A stretch of DNA of 64,000 nt from Desulfuromonadales bacterium (GTDB lineage Bacteria; Desulfobacterota; Desulfuromonadia; Desulfuromonadales; Geopsychrobacteraceae), in contig JAHYIY010000001.1 in the NCBI GenBank assembly GCA_019429255.1, forward strand, positions 88,209-152,208, written 5' to 3'. Each line of letters starts with the position of its first letter. Position 1 is the stretch's first letter. The notes beneath the pieces are model-generated. The model ran no database searches. It worked only from the letters and a program-made list of their open reading frames with translations, and was not told the origin of the DNA. Positions 18,264-27,904 of the stretch are shown one piece after another. A program made the position numbers and the translations under genes.

Positions 18264-18451
18264 TTCATAAAGTAACTTTTTTTATTATCACAAATCTTTG
18301 ACAGAACACTTCCCCCCTTGACAAAGGGGGGGCTAGGGGGGATTTCTACCGACAGTCTCAGGCAAATCCCCCTAAGTCTCCCTTTGTCAAGGGGGACTTG
18401 GCTATTACGGAAAACAAGTACGACATCAGGAACTTTTTTTTAAGTTACTCA
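18264..18451. repeat. Intergenic insert with nested inverted repeat between purH and purD
   Basis: This 359-base gap holds no gene. Left and right arms at 18309-18345 and 18364-18399 form an imperfect inverted repeat of about 36 bases built around CCCCCTTGACAAAGGG. The unit is bracketed by TCATAAAGTAACTTTTTTT on the left and AACTTTTTTTTAAGTTACTCA on the right. Joining these at the shared AACTTTTTTT recreates a 28-base sequence found intact on the minus strand at 62411-62438. This fits an insertion with target duplication. Confidence 0.65.
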
Positions 18452-18492
18452 GAAGAAGTTACCTGCGGGCGATTCACCAACATAGGCATTGG

Positions 18493-18560
18493 TTGATTAA
18501 TCTACCCACGTAGGGGAGATTAATCCATCCGTGTAAGGGCGATTCATGAATCGCCCTTAC
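18493..18560. repeat. Two adjacent palindromes at the purH stop
   Basis: A hairpin GATTAATCTACCC with near-complement GGGGAGATTAATC (about 18495-18525) is followed at 18533-18560 by a perfect 28-base palindrome centred on TTCATGAA and flanked by GGGCGA/TCGCCC. The last base is the first base of the purH stop codon as read on the plus strand. It may act as a transcript 3' end for purH, although no T-run follows. Confidence 0.6.
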
Positions 18561-20128
18561 TAGTGACGGAAATGGCGCATCCCGGTAAACACCATGGCAA
18601 TTCCATGCTCATCGGCTGCGGCAATCACCTCTTCATCACGAATCGACCCGCCCGGCTGAATCACCGCGGTAATTCCGACCGCTGCCGCATTATCAATCCC
18701 ATCACGGAAAGGGAAGAAGGCATCGGAGGCCATAGCCGAACCGGCAACACTCAAGCCGGCGTGCTCAGCTTTGATGGCGGCAATGCGGGCTGAATTGACC
18801 CGGCTCATCTGCCCCGCACCAACACCAATGGTCATCCCTTCCTTGCCATAGACAATGGCATTGGACTTGACGTATTTTGCCACCCGCCAGGCGAAGTCGA
18901 GGTTGCTCATCTCATCAGCGGTTGGCTGCCGGCGGGTCACAACCTTCAACTTGGCACTGAGCTTCAAGTCGGCATCCTGCACCAGCAAACCGCCATGCAC
19001 CTTTTTGAAATCGAAACGCGCGACACTATCAGCCGGCCACTGGCCACACTCAAGCAGACGGACATTTTTTTTGGCGGCAACAACGGCTACCGCTTCCGTG
19101 GCAACCTGCGGCGCAATAATCACCTCAACAAATTGATTATCAACAATAGCTTTTGCCGTTTCAGCATCCAGCTCGCGATTGACTGCAATAATACCACCAA
19201 AAGCTGATTCCGGATCGGTAGAAAAGGCCTTGTGATAGGCCTCCAGCAGATTGTCGCCAATGGCTACCCCGCAGGGGTTGGCATGTTTGACGATAACGCA
19301 GGCCGGAGTGGCATCAAACTGTTTGACACATTCCAGGGCTGCGTCGGTATCAGCAATATTGTTGTAAGAGAGTTCTTTACCCTGCAACTGTCTGGCCGTC
19401 GCTACCGAGGCTTCGCTGAACCCTTTTTCGACGTAAAAGGCCGCTTTCTGATGAGGGTTTTCGCCGTAGCGCATCCCCTGACTGTGCTGGTATTGCAGAG
19501 TCAGACTGGCCGGGAATTCTATCACCTCACCACTTGTGCGCTGACCGAGCCAATTGGAAATGGCGCCATCGTAAGCAGCGGTATACTGATAAGCCTTGGC
19601 AGCCAGTCGGAAATTGGTCTGGGGCGACACCGCTCCAGCGCTTGATGACAACTCATCCAACACCGTGGCGTAGTCTGCCGGGTCAACCACAACGGTGACC
19701 GAACGGTTATTTTTAGCGGCGCTGCGCAACATGCTCGGGCCGCCGATATCGATATTTTCAATAGCATCTTCAAGGGTGCAGTCGGGACGCGCCACCGTCG
19801 CTTCAAAAGGATAAAGATTGACGACCACCAGATCAATCGCCTCGATGGCATGCTGTTGCATGACGGCAACATGTTCGGAATTATCCCGCAGACCAAGCAG
19901 GGCTCCGTGAACCTTGGGGTGCAAGGTCTTGACCCGGCCGTTCATCATTTCAGGAAACCCGGTATATTCAGAAACATCTGTCACAGGAATTCCAGCTTCA
20001 CGTAATAGTCCGGCGGTACCGCCGGTAGAGAGAATCGTCACCCCATAATCGCCATGTAGTGTTCGAGCAAAATCAACAACACCGGTTTTATCAGACACTG
20101 ATATAAGTGCGCGTTTGATGACAGCCAT
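18560..20128 (-). CDS. purH: Bifunctional AICAR transformylase/IMP cyclohydrolase
   Basis: 522 residues. The N-terminal MGS-like cyclohydrolase (about 1-195) has [47 protein letters not shown] and [12 protein letters not shown]. The C-terminal transformylase has [62 protein letters not shown] and [11 protein letters not shown]. It performs the last two steps of IMP synthesis. AAAGGGACGAGG precedes the ATG. First in transcription order before purD and purE. Confidence 0.97.
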   Translation of the reverse strand: MAVIKRALISVSDKTGVVDFARTLHGDYGVTILSTGGTAGLLREAGIPVTDVSEYTGFPEMMNGRVKTLHPKVHGALLGLRDNSEHVAVMQQHAIEAIDLVVVNLYPFEATVARPDCTLEDAIENIDIGGPSMLRSAAKNNRSVTVVVDPADYATVLDELSSSAGAVSPQTNFRLAAKAYQYTAAYDGAISNWLGQRTSGEVIEFPASLTLQYQHSQGMRYGENPHQKAAFYVEKGFSEASVATARQLQGKELSYNNIADTDAALECVKQFDATPACVIVKHANPCGVAIGDNLLEAYHKAFSTDPESAFGGIIAVNRELDAETAKAIVDNQFVEVIIAPQVATEAVAVVAAKKNVRLLECGQWPADSVARFDFKKVHGGLLVQDADLKLSAKLKVVTRRQPTADEMSNLDFAWRVAKYVKSNAIVYGKEGMTIGVGAGQMSRVNSARIAAIKAEHAGLSVAGSAMASDAFFPFRDGIDNAAAVGITAVIQPGGSIRDEEVIAAADEHGIAMVFTGMRHFRH

Positions 20129-20278
20129 CCTCGTCCCTTTCTCTTTATAGATATGGTAAAATCAGCATGATAAATATGTGCTAACCTGGCCGGTACGCCC
20201 ACCGGCAAAAACATACCCTCTGCCAGGAGCGGAAAAGCCGATTTATTAGCATGGTTCAGTTGCTACTGACAACCGATT

Positions 20279-21466
20279 TCAGGCAGAGGGCAGGTAGCGG
20301 CGCGGCACCCGGGCGGCGATACGGCAGAAAACCTCGTACGAAATCGTATCCAGCTGTGCCGCCATGGCATCGGCGCTGATAGTTAGTCCCTGCGCGCTAC
20401 CTAACAGGGTGACAGAATCACCGATGGCAACATCGGCGACAGCACTGACATCGACCATGATCCAGTCCATGCAGACCCGTCCGACCACCGGTACCAGATT
20501 TCCACGCACAATAGCTTTACCAACATTGCTCAACCGACGATTGTAGCCATCCGCATAGCCAACGGGCAACACCGCCACCTTGATGGGTCGGTCGGCACGA
20601 AACGAATGCCCATAGGAAATTCCGCTGCCGGCCGGGAGTTGTCGCAACTGAGCGACACAGCTACGCAGATGCATCACCGGGCGCAAATCAAGCGTTGATG
20701 CAAAGGCATCCCCCGGCAAGCCACCATAGAGCATGATCCCAGGTCGCACCAAAGTACACTCCCGACAGTAGCGCGCAGCAATCCCGGCGCTGTTGGAGAG
20801 ATGCAACTCGACCGGATTGATACCACTGGCGCGCACCAGATCAATCACCTCGAGGAAACGTTGTTGTTGGGACGCAGAAATGCCCGATGTAGGCTCGTCG
20901 GCACAGGCCAGGTGGGACATCAACCCGTGAATCACCAGCCCCGCCATCCCCTTTAATCGTGGCAGGGCAAAACGCAACTGTTGCGGGGAAAACCCCACCC
21001 GCCCCATCCCGGTGTCGACTTTGAGATGAACGCTGATCTGTTGCCGCAGTCGAACAGCTACAGCATTGAGGCGCTCTGCGGTATCCATATCAAGCAGAGC
21101 GGGCATCAGGGACTCACGGATAAAAACCTCTTCCTGACCCGGAAAACACCCTCCCAAAACGAGCAGATTTGTGTCGATTCCGGCCCGCCGCAGGGCCCGG
21201 GCCTCCTCCAGGGTGGCTACGGCGAAATCAATAATTCCAGCATCGCGCAGCGCTTTGCTTACCGGCACCGCGCCGTGACCATAGGCATCGGCCTTGACAA
21301 CTGCCATCACTCGCTGGGACGGGTGCAAAAATTGATAAACCTGACCAAGATTATGCAGCAGTGCCGTCAGGTCGATATCAGTCCAGGTCGGCCTGCCTGA
21401 CTGATCCAGTAGCAAGTTCTCACGCTCTTCCCTGACATTGCCGGTATGATTTGGTGAAAAAGCCAT
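20279..21466 (-). CDS. alr: Alanine racemase
   Basis: About 395 residues from the ATG at 21466; an upstream GTG at 21502 is also in frame. Fold-type III PLP enzyme: the PLP lysine is in VMAVVKADAYGHGAVPV, and the second catalytic base Tyr is in SGISYGHSFRAD. Other matches are LHLSNSAGIA, VRPGIMLYGG, GYADGYNR and GRVCMDWIMVDVS. It makes D-alanine for peptidoglycan. It is divergent from thiED. Confidence 0.94.
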   Translation of the reverse strand: MAFSPNHTGNVREERENLLLDQSGRPTWTDIDLTALLHNLGQVYQFLHPSQRVMAVVKADAYGHGAVPVSKALRDAGIIDFAVATLEEARALRRAGIDTNLLVLGGCFPGQEEVFIRESLMPALLDMDTAERLNAVAVRLRQQISVHLKVDTGMGRVGFSPQQLRFALPRLKGMAGLVIHGLMSHLACADEPTSGISASQQQRFLEVIDLVRASGINPVELHLSNSAGIAARYCRECTLVRPGIMLYGGLPGDAFASTLDLRPVMHLRSCVAQLRQLPAGSGISYGHSFRADRPIKVAVLPVGYADGYNRRLSNVGKAIVRGNLVPVVGRVCMDWIMVDVSAVADVAIGDSVTLLGSAQGLTISADAMAAQLDTISYEVFCRIAARVPRRYLPSA

Positions 21467-21515
21467 CTGATCGGGAACCCCCCATTTACGGCTAAAAAGC
21501 ACAACAAAAGATTAA

Positions 21516-21544
21516 TTGACACCAAGGTTTACAGCTGTTAGTGT
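21516..21544 (+). promoter_or_regulatory. Possible sigma-70 promoter for thiED
   Basis: TTGACA (21516) and TAGTGT (21539) are spaced by 17 bases, in the alr-thiED divergent gap. The -10 match is weak. The gap was scanned for TPP riboswitch landmarks (CTGAGA and the paired ACCTGA-type box) and none were seen. Confidence 0.3.
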
Positions 21545-21637
21545 TACATATTGTGGCATATCTACCCTCTTTTCGTGCAACAAAAAACCAGCCTTATCAA
21601 CACGCCCAAACACGCCAGGAGCAAAGGAATATTATCG

Positions 21638-23068
21638 ATGATTTCCGGACTCTACCTGATTACTGACGACAACCGTGATGGCCGCATCTTACACAAAGTC
21701 AAGAAAGCTTTGACCGGCGGAGCACGCATCGTCCAGTACCGTGCCAAAGATATCCACCCCGATACACGACGCGACATAGCCGAACAGCTTTGTTCCCTTT
21801 GTCATGAATATAAGGCGATGCTGGTCATCAACGATTTTCCCGAACTGGCGCGTGATGTGGATGCGGACGGGGTTCATCTCGGACAGGACGACATGCCTGT
21901 CTCTCAGGCGCGCCAGATTGTTGGTCGCAACAAACTGATCGGTATCTCGACCCATAATGTCGACGAAGCCCTCAAGGCCGAAGCACAAGGTGCTGACTAT
22001 ATCGCTTTCGGCAGCGTATTTCCTACATCGTCCAAAGAAAACACCACCCTCGTCGGCCTGAAAAACCTGAGCATGGTCCGCAAGGCTGTCCTCATTCCGT
22101 TGGTTGCCATTGGCGGCATGACCCCGGAAAGAGCGTCAGCAGCCATCGACGTCGGTGCCGATGCAGTCGCGGTCATTTCAGGCGTTATGGCAGACGATAA
22201 TCCGGGGCGCGCAGCGCGGGAATTTGCCCTGCTGTTCAATCGCCGGTTAGCACTACCTAAAGGCAAGGTCATGACCATTGCCGGGTCCGACTCCGGCGGC
22301 GGCGCCGGAATCCAGGCGGATATTAAAACCATCACCCTGCTGGGCAGCTATGCCTCCAGCGTTTTGACTTCATTGACGGCACAGAACACCCTCGGTGTCA
22401 GTAACATTTATAGTGTTCACACAGATTTTGTGCTCCAGCAACTGGATGCGGTACTCAATGATATAGGAACTGATACCGTTAAAACCGGGATGCTCAACTG
22501 GGGGGGAATTGTCTGGCGGGTAGCCAAAGTGCTGGAAGAACGACACCTGCTTGCAGTTGTTGATCCGGTCATGGTAGCGAAAGGTGGAGCCACGCTGCTT
22601 GATCAGGAGGCGCGAGACAGTCTGATATCGCGACTTCTACCTCAGGCTTATCTGCTTACTCCCAACTTGCCGGAGGTGACCGCTATGACCGGCTTAACAC
22701 CCGAAACAACGGAACAGATGATTGAGGCCGGTCGCACCTTGCAGTCTCTGGGCGTACGTAATGTGCTACTTAAGGGGGGGCACCTGCAAGGTGACGCTAC
22801 CGATATTCTTCTGATTGGTGAACAGGAGCATCTGTTTACCTCACCACGGATCAACACGTCAAACACCCATGGTACCGGCTGTTCCCTGGCGGCCGCCATC
22901 GCCACCTTCCTCGCTCAGGGCTATCCGCTCAAACAGGCCGTTGAGCGCAGCAAACGTTTTGTCAACATCGCCATTGAGCATGCTGTTCCCATCGGTCAGG
23001 GCCACGGCCCGATTAATCATTTTCATGCGGCGATGCAACTCTTGCATGAAAAGGGTCCGATGGATTAA
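21638..23068 (+). CDS. thiED: Bifunctional thiamine phosphate synthase/HMP-P kinase
   Basis: 476 residues from the ATG at 21638 (AAAGGA about 10 bases upstream); an earlier in-frame ATG at 21551 would add 29 unlike residues. ThiE part (about 1-200): GLYLITDD, IVQYRAKD, GVHLGQDD, YIAFGSVFPTSSK, VAIGGMTPE. ThiD part (about 210-476): MTIAGSDSGGGAGIQADIKT, DPVMVAKGGATLL, TPNLPEVTAMTG, HGTGCSLAAAIA. The fusion phosphorylates HMP-P and joins HMP-PP to thiazole phosphate. Such fusions are known in Geobacter relatives. thiC follows. Confidence 0.94.
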   Translation: MISGLYLITDDNRDGRILHKVKKALTGGARIVQYRAKDIHPDTRRDIAEQLCSLCHEYKAMLVINDFPELARDVDADGVHLGQDDMPVSQARQIVGRNKLIGISTHNVDEALKAEAQGADYIAFGSVFPTSSKENTTLVGLKNLSMVRKAVLIPLVAIGGMTPERASAAIDVGADAVAVISGVMADDNPGRAAREFALLFNRRLALPKGKVMTIAGSDSGGGAGIQADIKTITLLGSYASSVLTSLTAQNTLGVSNIYSVHTDFVLQQLDAVLNDIGTDTVKTGMLNWGGIVWRVAKVLEERHLLAVVDPVMVAKGGATLLDQEARDSLISRLLPQAYLLTPNLPEVTAMTGLTPETTEQMIEAGRTLQSLGVRNVLLKGGHLQGDATDILLIGEQEHLFTSPRINTSNTHGTGCSLAAAIATFLAQGYPLKQAVERSKRFVNIAIEHAVPIGQGHGPINHFHAAMQLLHEKGPMD

Positions 23069-23104
23069 ACTGCAGCCATATGCCTGCATCAGATCTGTTA
23101 ACCA

Positions 23105-23147
23105 AACAGCGCGGCCACCCGTCTATTGTGGTTGGCGCTGTTTTTTT
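23105..23147 (+). terminator. Terminator/attenuator between thiED and thiC
   Basis: AACAGCGC pairs with GCGCTGTT and CCAC with GTGG inside, followed by seven T. It lies 37 bases after the thiED stop and 20 before the thiC ATG, so thiC is probably read partly by read-through. No TPP aptamer motif is visible around it. Confidence 0.82.
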
Positions 23148-23167
23148 CTCCCCGCAAGGACAATTTA

Positions 23168-24469
23168 ATGACTCAACTGGAGATAGCACGACAGGGGCGC
23201 ATCAGCGACCTTGTTCGGCAAACTGCCGTCGCGGAAAATATCGAACCGGAACTCCTGCGTCAGAAAGTTGCTGCCGGTACGGCGGTGATCTGCCGCAATA
23301 ATAAACACCTCAACGCCCGCCCTCTGGCGGTCGGCGAAGGCCTGCGCACCAAAACCAACGCCAACATCGGCACCAGCGGCGACGATACCAGCATTGACAA
23401 AGAGCTGGAAAAAGCCAAGGTCGCCGCAGCTGCCGGGGCAGATGCGTTGATGGATCTGTCGACCGGAGGCCCCATCGATGACATCCGTGCTGCCATCATT
23501 GCCGAAACTGATCTCTGTATCGGCAGCGTCCCCCTCTATCAGGCCGCCTGTGATGCCGTGCTGCGTCAGGGCAAGCCGATTGTCGACATGACGGTTGAAG
23601 ATATTTTTGACGGGGTCAAAAAACACCTGGACGATGGCGTCGATTTTATCACCGTCCACTGTGGCGTTACCAGAGAGACAGTCGCGCGCATGGAGCGTGA
23701 AGGGCGCCTGCTTGAGGTTGTTTCGCGCGGCGGTTCCTTCACCGTCGAGTGGATGCTCCACAATAACGCGGAAAACCCTTTGTATGAGTATTATGATCGC
23801 CTGCTTGAACTGGTGCGCCCCTATGATGCGGTGTTATCCCTCGGTGACGGTTTCCGCCCCGGCTGCCTCGCCGATGCCACCGACCGTGCCCAGGTTCAGG
23901 AGCTGATTATCCTTGGTGAGTTGACCCAGCGTGCCCAGGAGGCCGGCATCCAGGTCATGATCGAAGGCCCCGGCCATGTTCCCCTCGATCAGATTGAGGC
24001 CAACATCAAGCTGCAGAAACGTCTGTGTCATGGCGCCCCATTTTATGTTCTTGGCCCCCTGGTGACTGATATCGCCCCCGGCTATGACCATATCACCGCG
24101 GCCATCGGTGGTACTGTCGCGGGCGCAGCCGGTGCCGATTTCCTCTGCTACGTCACGCCGAGCGAGCATCTGCGACTACCAACGGTTGAAGATGTCCACG
24201 AAGGGGTGATGGCGGTACGGATTGCTGCACACGCCGCCGACATTGTCAAAAAGATCCCGGGAGCCATGGAAAAAGACAACGCCATGGCCCGCTTCCGTAA
24301 AAAACTCGACTGGGAAGGACAGTTCTCCGTTGCCATCGACCCGGACAAAGCCCGCCGTATCCGCAAGGAGTCGGGAGTGGATGAAAGTCACGGTGCCTGC
24401 ACGATGTGCGGAGCCCTGTGTGCCTACAAGGTCATGAACGAAAGAAAACAGGAAAAAGCCGGCAGCTGA
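23168..24469 (+). CDS. thiC: Phosphomethylpyrimidine synthase ThiC
   Basis: 433 residues from the ATG at 23168 with AAGGA upstream; the frame is open to 23126 but the added residues fall in the terminator. Radical-SAM enzyme of the atypical CX2CX4C type: CTMCGALC near the C-terminus. Also NANIGTSGDDTSIDKELEK, ALMDLSTGG, VDFITVHCGVT, SRGGSFTVEWM, LGDGFRPGCLADATD, MIEGPGHVPLDQIEANIKLQK. It rearranges AIR to HMP-P. This is the short bacterial form without an extended N-terminal domain. Confidence 0.96.
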   Translation: MTQLEIARQGRISDLVRQTAVAENIEPELLRQKVAAGTAVICRNNKHLNARPLAVGEGLRTKTNANIGTSGDDTSIDKELEKAKVAAAAGADALMDLSTGGPIDDIRAAIIAETDLCIGSVPLYQAACDAVLRQGKPIVDMTVEDIFDGVKKHLDDGVDFITVHCGVTRETVARMEREGRLLEVVSRGGSFTVEWMLHNNAENPLYEYYDRLLELVRPYDAVLSLGDGFRPGCLADATDRAQVQELIILGELTQRAQEAGIQVMIEGPGHVPLDQIEANIKLQKRLCHGAPFYVLGPLVTDIAPGYDHITAAIGGTVAGAAGADFLCYVTPSEHLRLPTVEDVHEGVMAVRIAAHAADIVKKIPGAMEKDNAMARFRKKLDWEGQFSVAIDPDKARRIRKESGVDESHGACTMCGALCAYKVMNERKQEKAGS

Positions 24470-24500
24470 AAGATGTAGCCACAAACCCTTATTAGCCCAT

Positions 24501-24529
24501 AAAAAAGCCCGCGTCATGCGGGCTTTTTT
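24501..24529. terminator. Bidirectional terminator between thiC and speA
   Basis: AAAAAAGCCCGC, a short loop, then GCGGGCTTTTTT: a perfect stem with A- and T-runs on both sides. It serves thiC on the plus strand and speA on the minus strand. Confidence 0.93.
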
Positions 24530-24542
24530 GTTGCCGATGGCC

Positions 24543-26450
24543 CTACTCACCCATGTACGTGTACGACACCAGCGTCCGATCGAGCAGTTCAATAAAATGA
24601 CTGCTCTGCTCAATACTGATTTTGCGCGATGCGACACTTTTTTCCAGGGTATCACGCACGTGCTTGAGAATTTCCGGTCCCTTGTACTGCACGTACTTGA
24701 GGCTTTCCCACACCGCGTCGCCGCTGATCACCGTATCGATCTTGTAACCGGTTTTGCGGTTAAAGGTCACGTGCACGGCATTGGTATCACCGAACAGGTT
24801 GTGCATATCGCCAAGAATTTCCTGATAGGCGCCAATCAGAAAGAAGCCGATGTAGTAATCCTCGTCCTTTTTAACCTTGTGCAGCGGCAGAAATTTGGTG
24901 CGTCCATTTTCACCGACAAAACTGGTGATCTCACCATCGGAGTCGCAGGTGATGTCGGCAATCGACGCATTGATCTCCGGTTTCTGCTGCAGGCGCTGAA
25001 TCGGCATGATCGGAAACAGCTGATCGATGGCCCAGGAATCGGGAATCGACTGAAACAGGGAGAAGTTGGCAAAACAGGTCTGACGTAACGACAACTGAAA
25101 ATTCTGCAATTCTTCCGGTACCAGCTTCAAGCGCTCAACGATACTGTTGATCTTCTGGAAAATCTTGAAACACAGCCACTCGGCCACCGCCCGGTCATGG
25201 AGGTTAAGATAGCCCAGGTTAAACAGGCTGACCGCCTCCTGAATCAGCTGCAGGGTATCGTGGTAATCTTCGCGCAATGAATGACGGTCGATGCTCTTGT
25301 AGATATCAACCAGTTTTTTAACCGTCGGCGCAAGCTTTTCTGTCGAATCCAGCACCTCTTCAAAATCCGGCGTCAAGCTCTGAGCGTTGGTATTCAGGGC
25401 ATTGGTCACCAGCACCGAATAGTGGGCGACGATCGCCCGCCCGGATTCGGAAATAATGTTGGGACAACGGACTCCGGCATCATCACAGATATTTTTAATC
25501 TGATAGACAACGTCGTTGGCATACTCCTCGACCGAGTAATTGGCACTGGAAAAATAACTCGACTTGCTGCCGTCATAGTCAACGCCGAGGCCGCCACCGA
25601 TATCGACGTACTCCAGATTGACCCCGAGTTTACACATCTCGGCATAGACGCGGGTTCCCTCAATCAGGGCGGACTTGATCTTGTCGATTTTAGTGATCTG
25701 GCTGCCGATATGAAAGTGCAGCAGATTCAAACTCTCGAGCATGTTCTCTTCGCGCAACAGCTCGATAGCTGTCATGATTTCGGAGATGCGCAAACCGAAC
25801 TTCGCACCATCACCGCCGGAGGTCGCCCATTTGCCAGTACCTTTTGAAGACAGCTTCACCCGCACACCAAGCTTTGGGGAAATACCGATCTCGCGCGCCA
25901 GAGCAATGATTTTTTCCAGCTCGAACAGCTTCTCAACGACGATGGTGATGTCGTAACCAAGACGGGTCGCATAAAGAACCGTTTCAATAAATGCGTGATC
26001 CTTGTAGCCATTACAGATAATCGGGATATCCTTGCCGGTGGCAAAGGAAATGGCAATCAGTAGTTCCGGCTTGGAGCCAACCTCCAGACCGATATTGTAG
26101 CGCTTACCAAACTGGGTGATGGCCTCAACCACCTGACGCTGCTGATTAACCTTGATCGGATAGAAGGTACGATACTCGGCCGGATAGTCATTGTCGCTGA
26201 TGGAACTTCTGAAGGCGCGATTGATAGCAGAGATGCGCCCTTCGAGAACGTCCATAAAACGCAGCAGGATCGGTGGCTTGATTTTGCGCTTGATCAGGTC
26301 GTCAATCAGGACGCGCAGGTCGATGGAATATTTCGAGTTCGGCGAGGGATGAACACAGACGTTCCCCTTACGATTGATCGAAAAGAGATCGGCACCCCAG
26401 TTGCTTAGGTTGTAGAGTTTGTCGGAACTTGCAGTACTCCATTTTTCCAT
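24543..26450 (-). CDS. speA: Biosynthetic arginine decarboxylase
   Basis: 635 residues, fold-type III PLP enzyme. The PLP lysine is in YPIKVNQQRQVVEAI; the barrel continues with LEVGSKPELLIAI, CNGYKD, LGVRVKLSSKGTGKW, LLHFHIGSQI and YVDIGGGLGVDYDGS; the C-terminal barrel has ITCDSDGEI and FLIGAYQEILGD. It converts arginine to agmatine, the entry to polyamines. AAAGG precedes the ATG. The two upstream minus-strand genes make spermidine by the carboxy route. No agmatinase or agmatine deiminase gene is in the window. Confidence 0.95.
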   Translation of the reverse strand: MEKWSTASSDKLYNLSNWGADLFSINRKGNVCVHPSPNSKYSIDLRVLIDDLIKRKIKPPILLRFMDVLEGRISAINRAFRSSISDNDYPAEYRTFYPIKVNQQRQVVEAITQFGKRYNIGLEVGSKPELLIAISFATGKDIPIICNGYKDHAFIETVLYATRLGYDITIVVEKLFELEKIIALAREIGISPKLGVRVKLSSKGTGKWATSGGDGAKFGLRISEIMTAIELLREENMLESLNLLHFHIGSQITKIDKIKSALIEGTRVYAEMCKLGVNLEYVDIGGGLGVDYDGSKSSYFSSANYSVEEYANDVVYQIKNICDDAGVRCPNIISESGRAIVAHYSVLVTNALNTNAQSLTPDFEEVLDSTEKLAPTVKKLVDIYKSIDRHSLREDYHDTLQLIQEAVSLFNLGYLNLHDRAVAEWLCFKIFQKINSIVERLKLVPEELQNFQLSLRQTCFANFSLFQSIPDSWAIDQLFPIMPIQRLQQKPEINASIADITCDSDGEITSFVGENGRTKFLPLHKVKKDEDYYIGFFLIGAYQEILGDMHNLFGDTNAVHVTFNRKTGYKIDTVISGDAVWESLKYVQYKGPEILKHVRDTLEKSVASRKISIEQSSHFIELLDRTLVSYTYMGE

Positions 26451-26586
26451 GAACGGAACCTTTCATGATGGTGATGTCCGGCCACAGGGAGGTGGTGGAT
26501 CGGACCCTTGTTCTTATCATAACCAAAATCGGCAACCACTAATGACGATGACCGATTCCGTCCAACTATCAATAGCAAAAAACCTT

Positions 26587-26730
26587 GTAACTGTTCAGCA
26601 GCGGATCGGGGATCCTATGTCAAGGGACGCTTTTCGTCATCCATGACCGCTTGTTGTCGCCGTCCATGGCGACAAACACCCTTGCCACAGGAGCCAAAGG
26701 CCCTGCGCAAGGATAGTACTGAATAGTTAC
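26587..26730 (-). mobile_element. MITE copy B, 144 bp, between nspC and speA
   Basis: Same element as copy A in the opposite direction, with ends GTAACTGTTCAG and CTGAATAGTTAC. Flanks AAAACCTT (26579-26586) and AAAACTTT (26731-26738) match at 7 of 8 bases, an aged target duplication. Internal hairpin TTGTCGCC with its complement is kept. It fills most of the 296-base gap inside the polyamine gene run. Confidence 0.87.
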
Positions 26731-26746
26731 AAAACTTTTAGACCAA

Positions 26747-27901
26747 TCAACCGAGGCGACTTCTGAAATCGACATAACCAAAACGGCGCACCACCGTCAA
26801 TTCACCCGTATCAGGCTCATAGGTACATAAGTGTGGATGCTGAATGCCGTTGAAGGTCGTGGTTTTGACCGTAGTGTAATGAGCCATATCCTCAAACGCC
26901 AGGCGGCTACCGACCGCCAGAGGCTGATCAAACGACCAATCGCCGATGACATCGCCGGCCAGACAGGATGGCCCACCGAGACGATAGGTAAAAGGTTTTT
27001 CCTGCGGCGCACCGGCACCATGGATTTCCGGACGGTAGGGCATTTCCAGCACATCCGGCATATGGCAGGTCGCCGATACATCGAGAATTGCGTTATCAAC
27101 CTCATTGTGCACCAGATCAAGAACTTCGCCGACCAGCAGGCCGGTGCCGATGACGACCGCCTCGCCCGGCTCAAGATACACATCAATCCCGTATTTGTTC
27201 TGATAATACCGGATCAGCCCGATCAGCCCGTCAATATCGTACCCCGCACGGGTGATATGATGACCACCACCAAAATTGACCCACTTCAGCCGGGGCAGGA
27301 ACGCGCCGAATTTTTCTTCAAACACTGCAGCAGTGCGCGCCAGCGGCTCGAACAACTGCTCACACAGGGTGTGAAAATGCAGCCCGTCAACGCCATCAAG
27401 GGAGCGCCCGTCAAATTCTGCCCGTGGTATCCCCAGCCGCGACTTGGGCGCACAGGGATCATAGAGGGGCACCGCTCCTTCCGAATGCTGTGGGTTAACG
27501 CGCAGGCCAATGGACACACGCCCTTGTGTTTTTTCCCACAGGGGACGAAACCGCTCCAGTTGGGAAAAAGAATTAAACACCAGGTGGTCAGAGATGGCGA
27601 GCAACTCCTCGACATCCGCTTCCTTGAAGGCAGCGGAGAAGGAATGCACCTCACCGCCGAACTCCTCACGGCCAAGGCGCGCCTCCCAGGGGGAACTGGC
27701 ACAGACCCCTTTCAGGGTCTGGGCCATCAGGGGAAACAGCGGCCAAAAGGAAAAAGCCTTGAGGGCAAAAAGAATCTTTGCCCCGCTACGCTGCTGCACG
27801 TCATCAAGAATCGCAAGATTATGGCGCAAGCGCCCCAGATCGATGACATAGGCAGGCGACGGCGCCAGCTTCAGGATGTTGGGAATGTCGATACCGGTCA
27901 C
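26747..27901 (-). CDS. nspC: Carboxynorspermidine/carboxyspermidine decarboxylase
   Basis: 384 residues, alanine-racemase fold PLP decarboxylase. PLP lysine in ILFALKAFSFWPLFPL; CASSPWEARLG, VGLRVNPQHSEG, SRLGIPRAEF, LHFHTLCEQ, WVNFGGGHHITR, LEPGEAVVIGTG and GPSCLAGDVIGDW follow the NspC pattern. It decarboxylates carboxyspermidine (or carboxynorspermidine). It is separated from the synthase gene upstream by only 3 bases, so the pair is a clear operon. Confidence 0.93.
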   Translation of the reverse strand: MTGIDIPNILKLAPSPAYVIDLGRLRHNLAILDDVQQRSGAKILFALKAFSFWPLFPLMAQTLKGVCASSPWEARLGREEFGGEVHSFSAAFKEADVEELLAISDHLVFNSFSQLERFRPLWEKTQGRVSIGLRVNPQHSEGAVPLYDPCAPKSRLGIPRAEFDGRSLDGVDGLHFHTLCEQLFEPLARTAAVFEEKFGAFLPRLKWVNFGGGHHITRAGYDIDGLIGLIRYYQNKYGIDVYLEPGEAVVIGTGLLVGEVLDLVHNEVDNAILDVSATCHMPDVLEMPYRPEIHGAGAPQEKPFTYRLGGPSCLAGDVIGDWSFDQPLAVGSRLAFEDMAHYTTVKTTTFNGIQHPHLCTYEPDTGELTVVRRFGYVDFRSRLG

Positions 27902-27904
27902 CTG

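Noticed and set aside
18309..18399. CRISPR-like or attenuator structure before purD
   Set aside because: There is one inverted pair with no regular spacers, no leader peptide and no purine-riboswitch features; it fits a dispersed repeat better.
21467..23167. TPP riboswitch upstream of thiED or thiC
   Set aside because: Neither gap shows the conserved CTGAGA box or the paired downstream box; only a simple terminator hairpin is seen before thiC.
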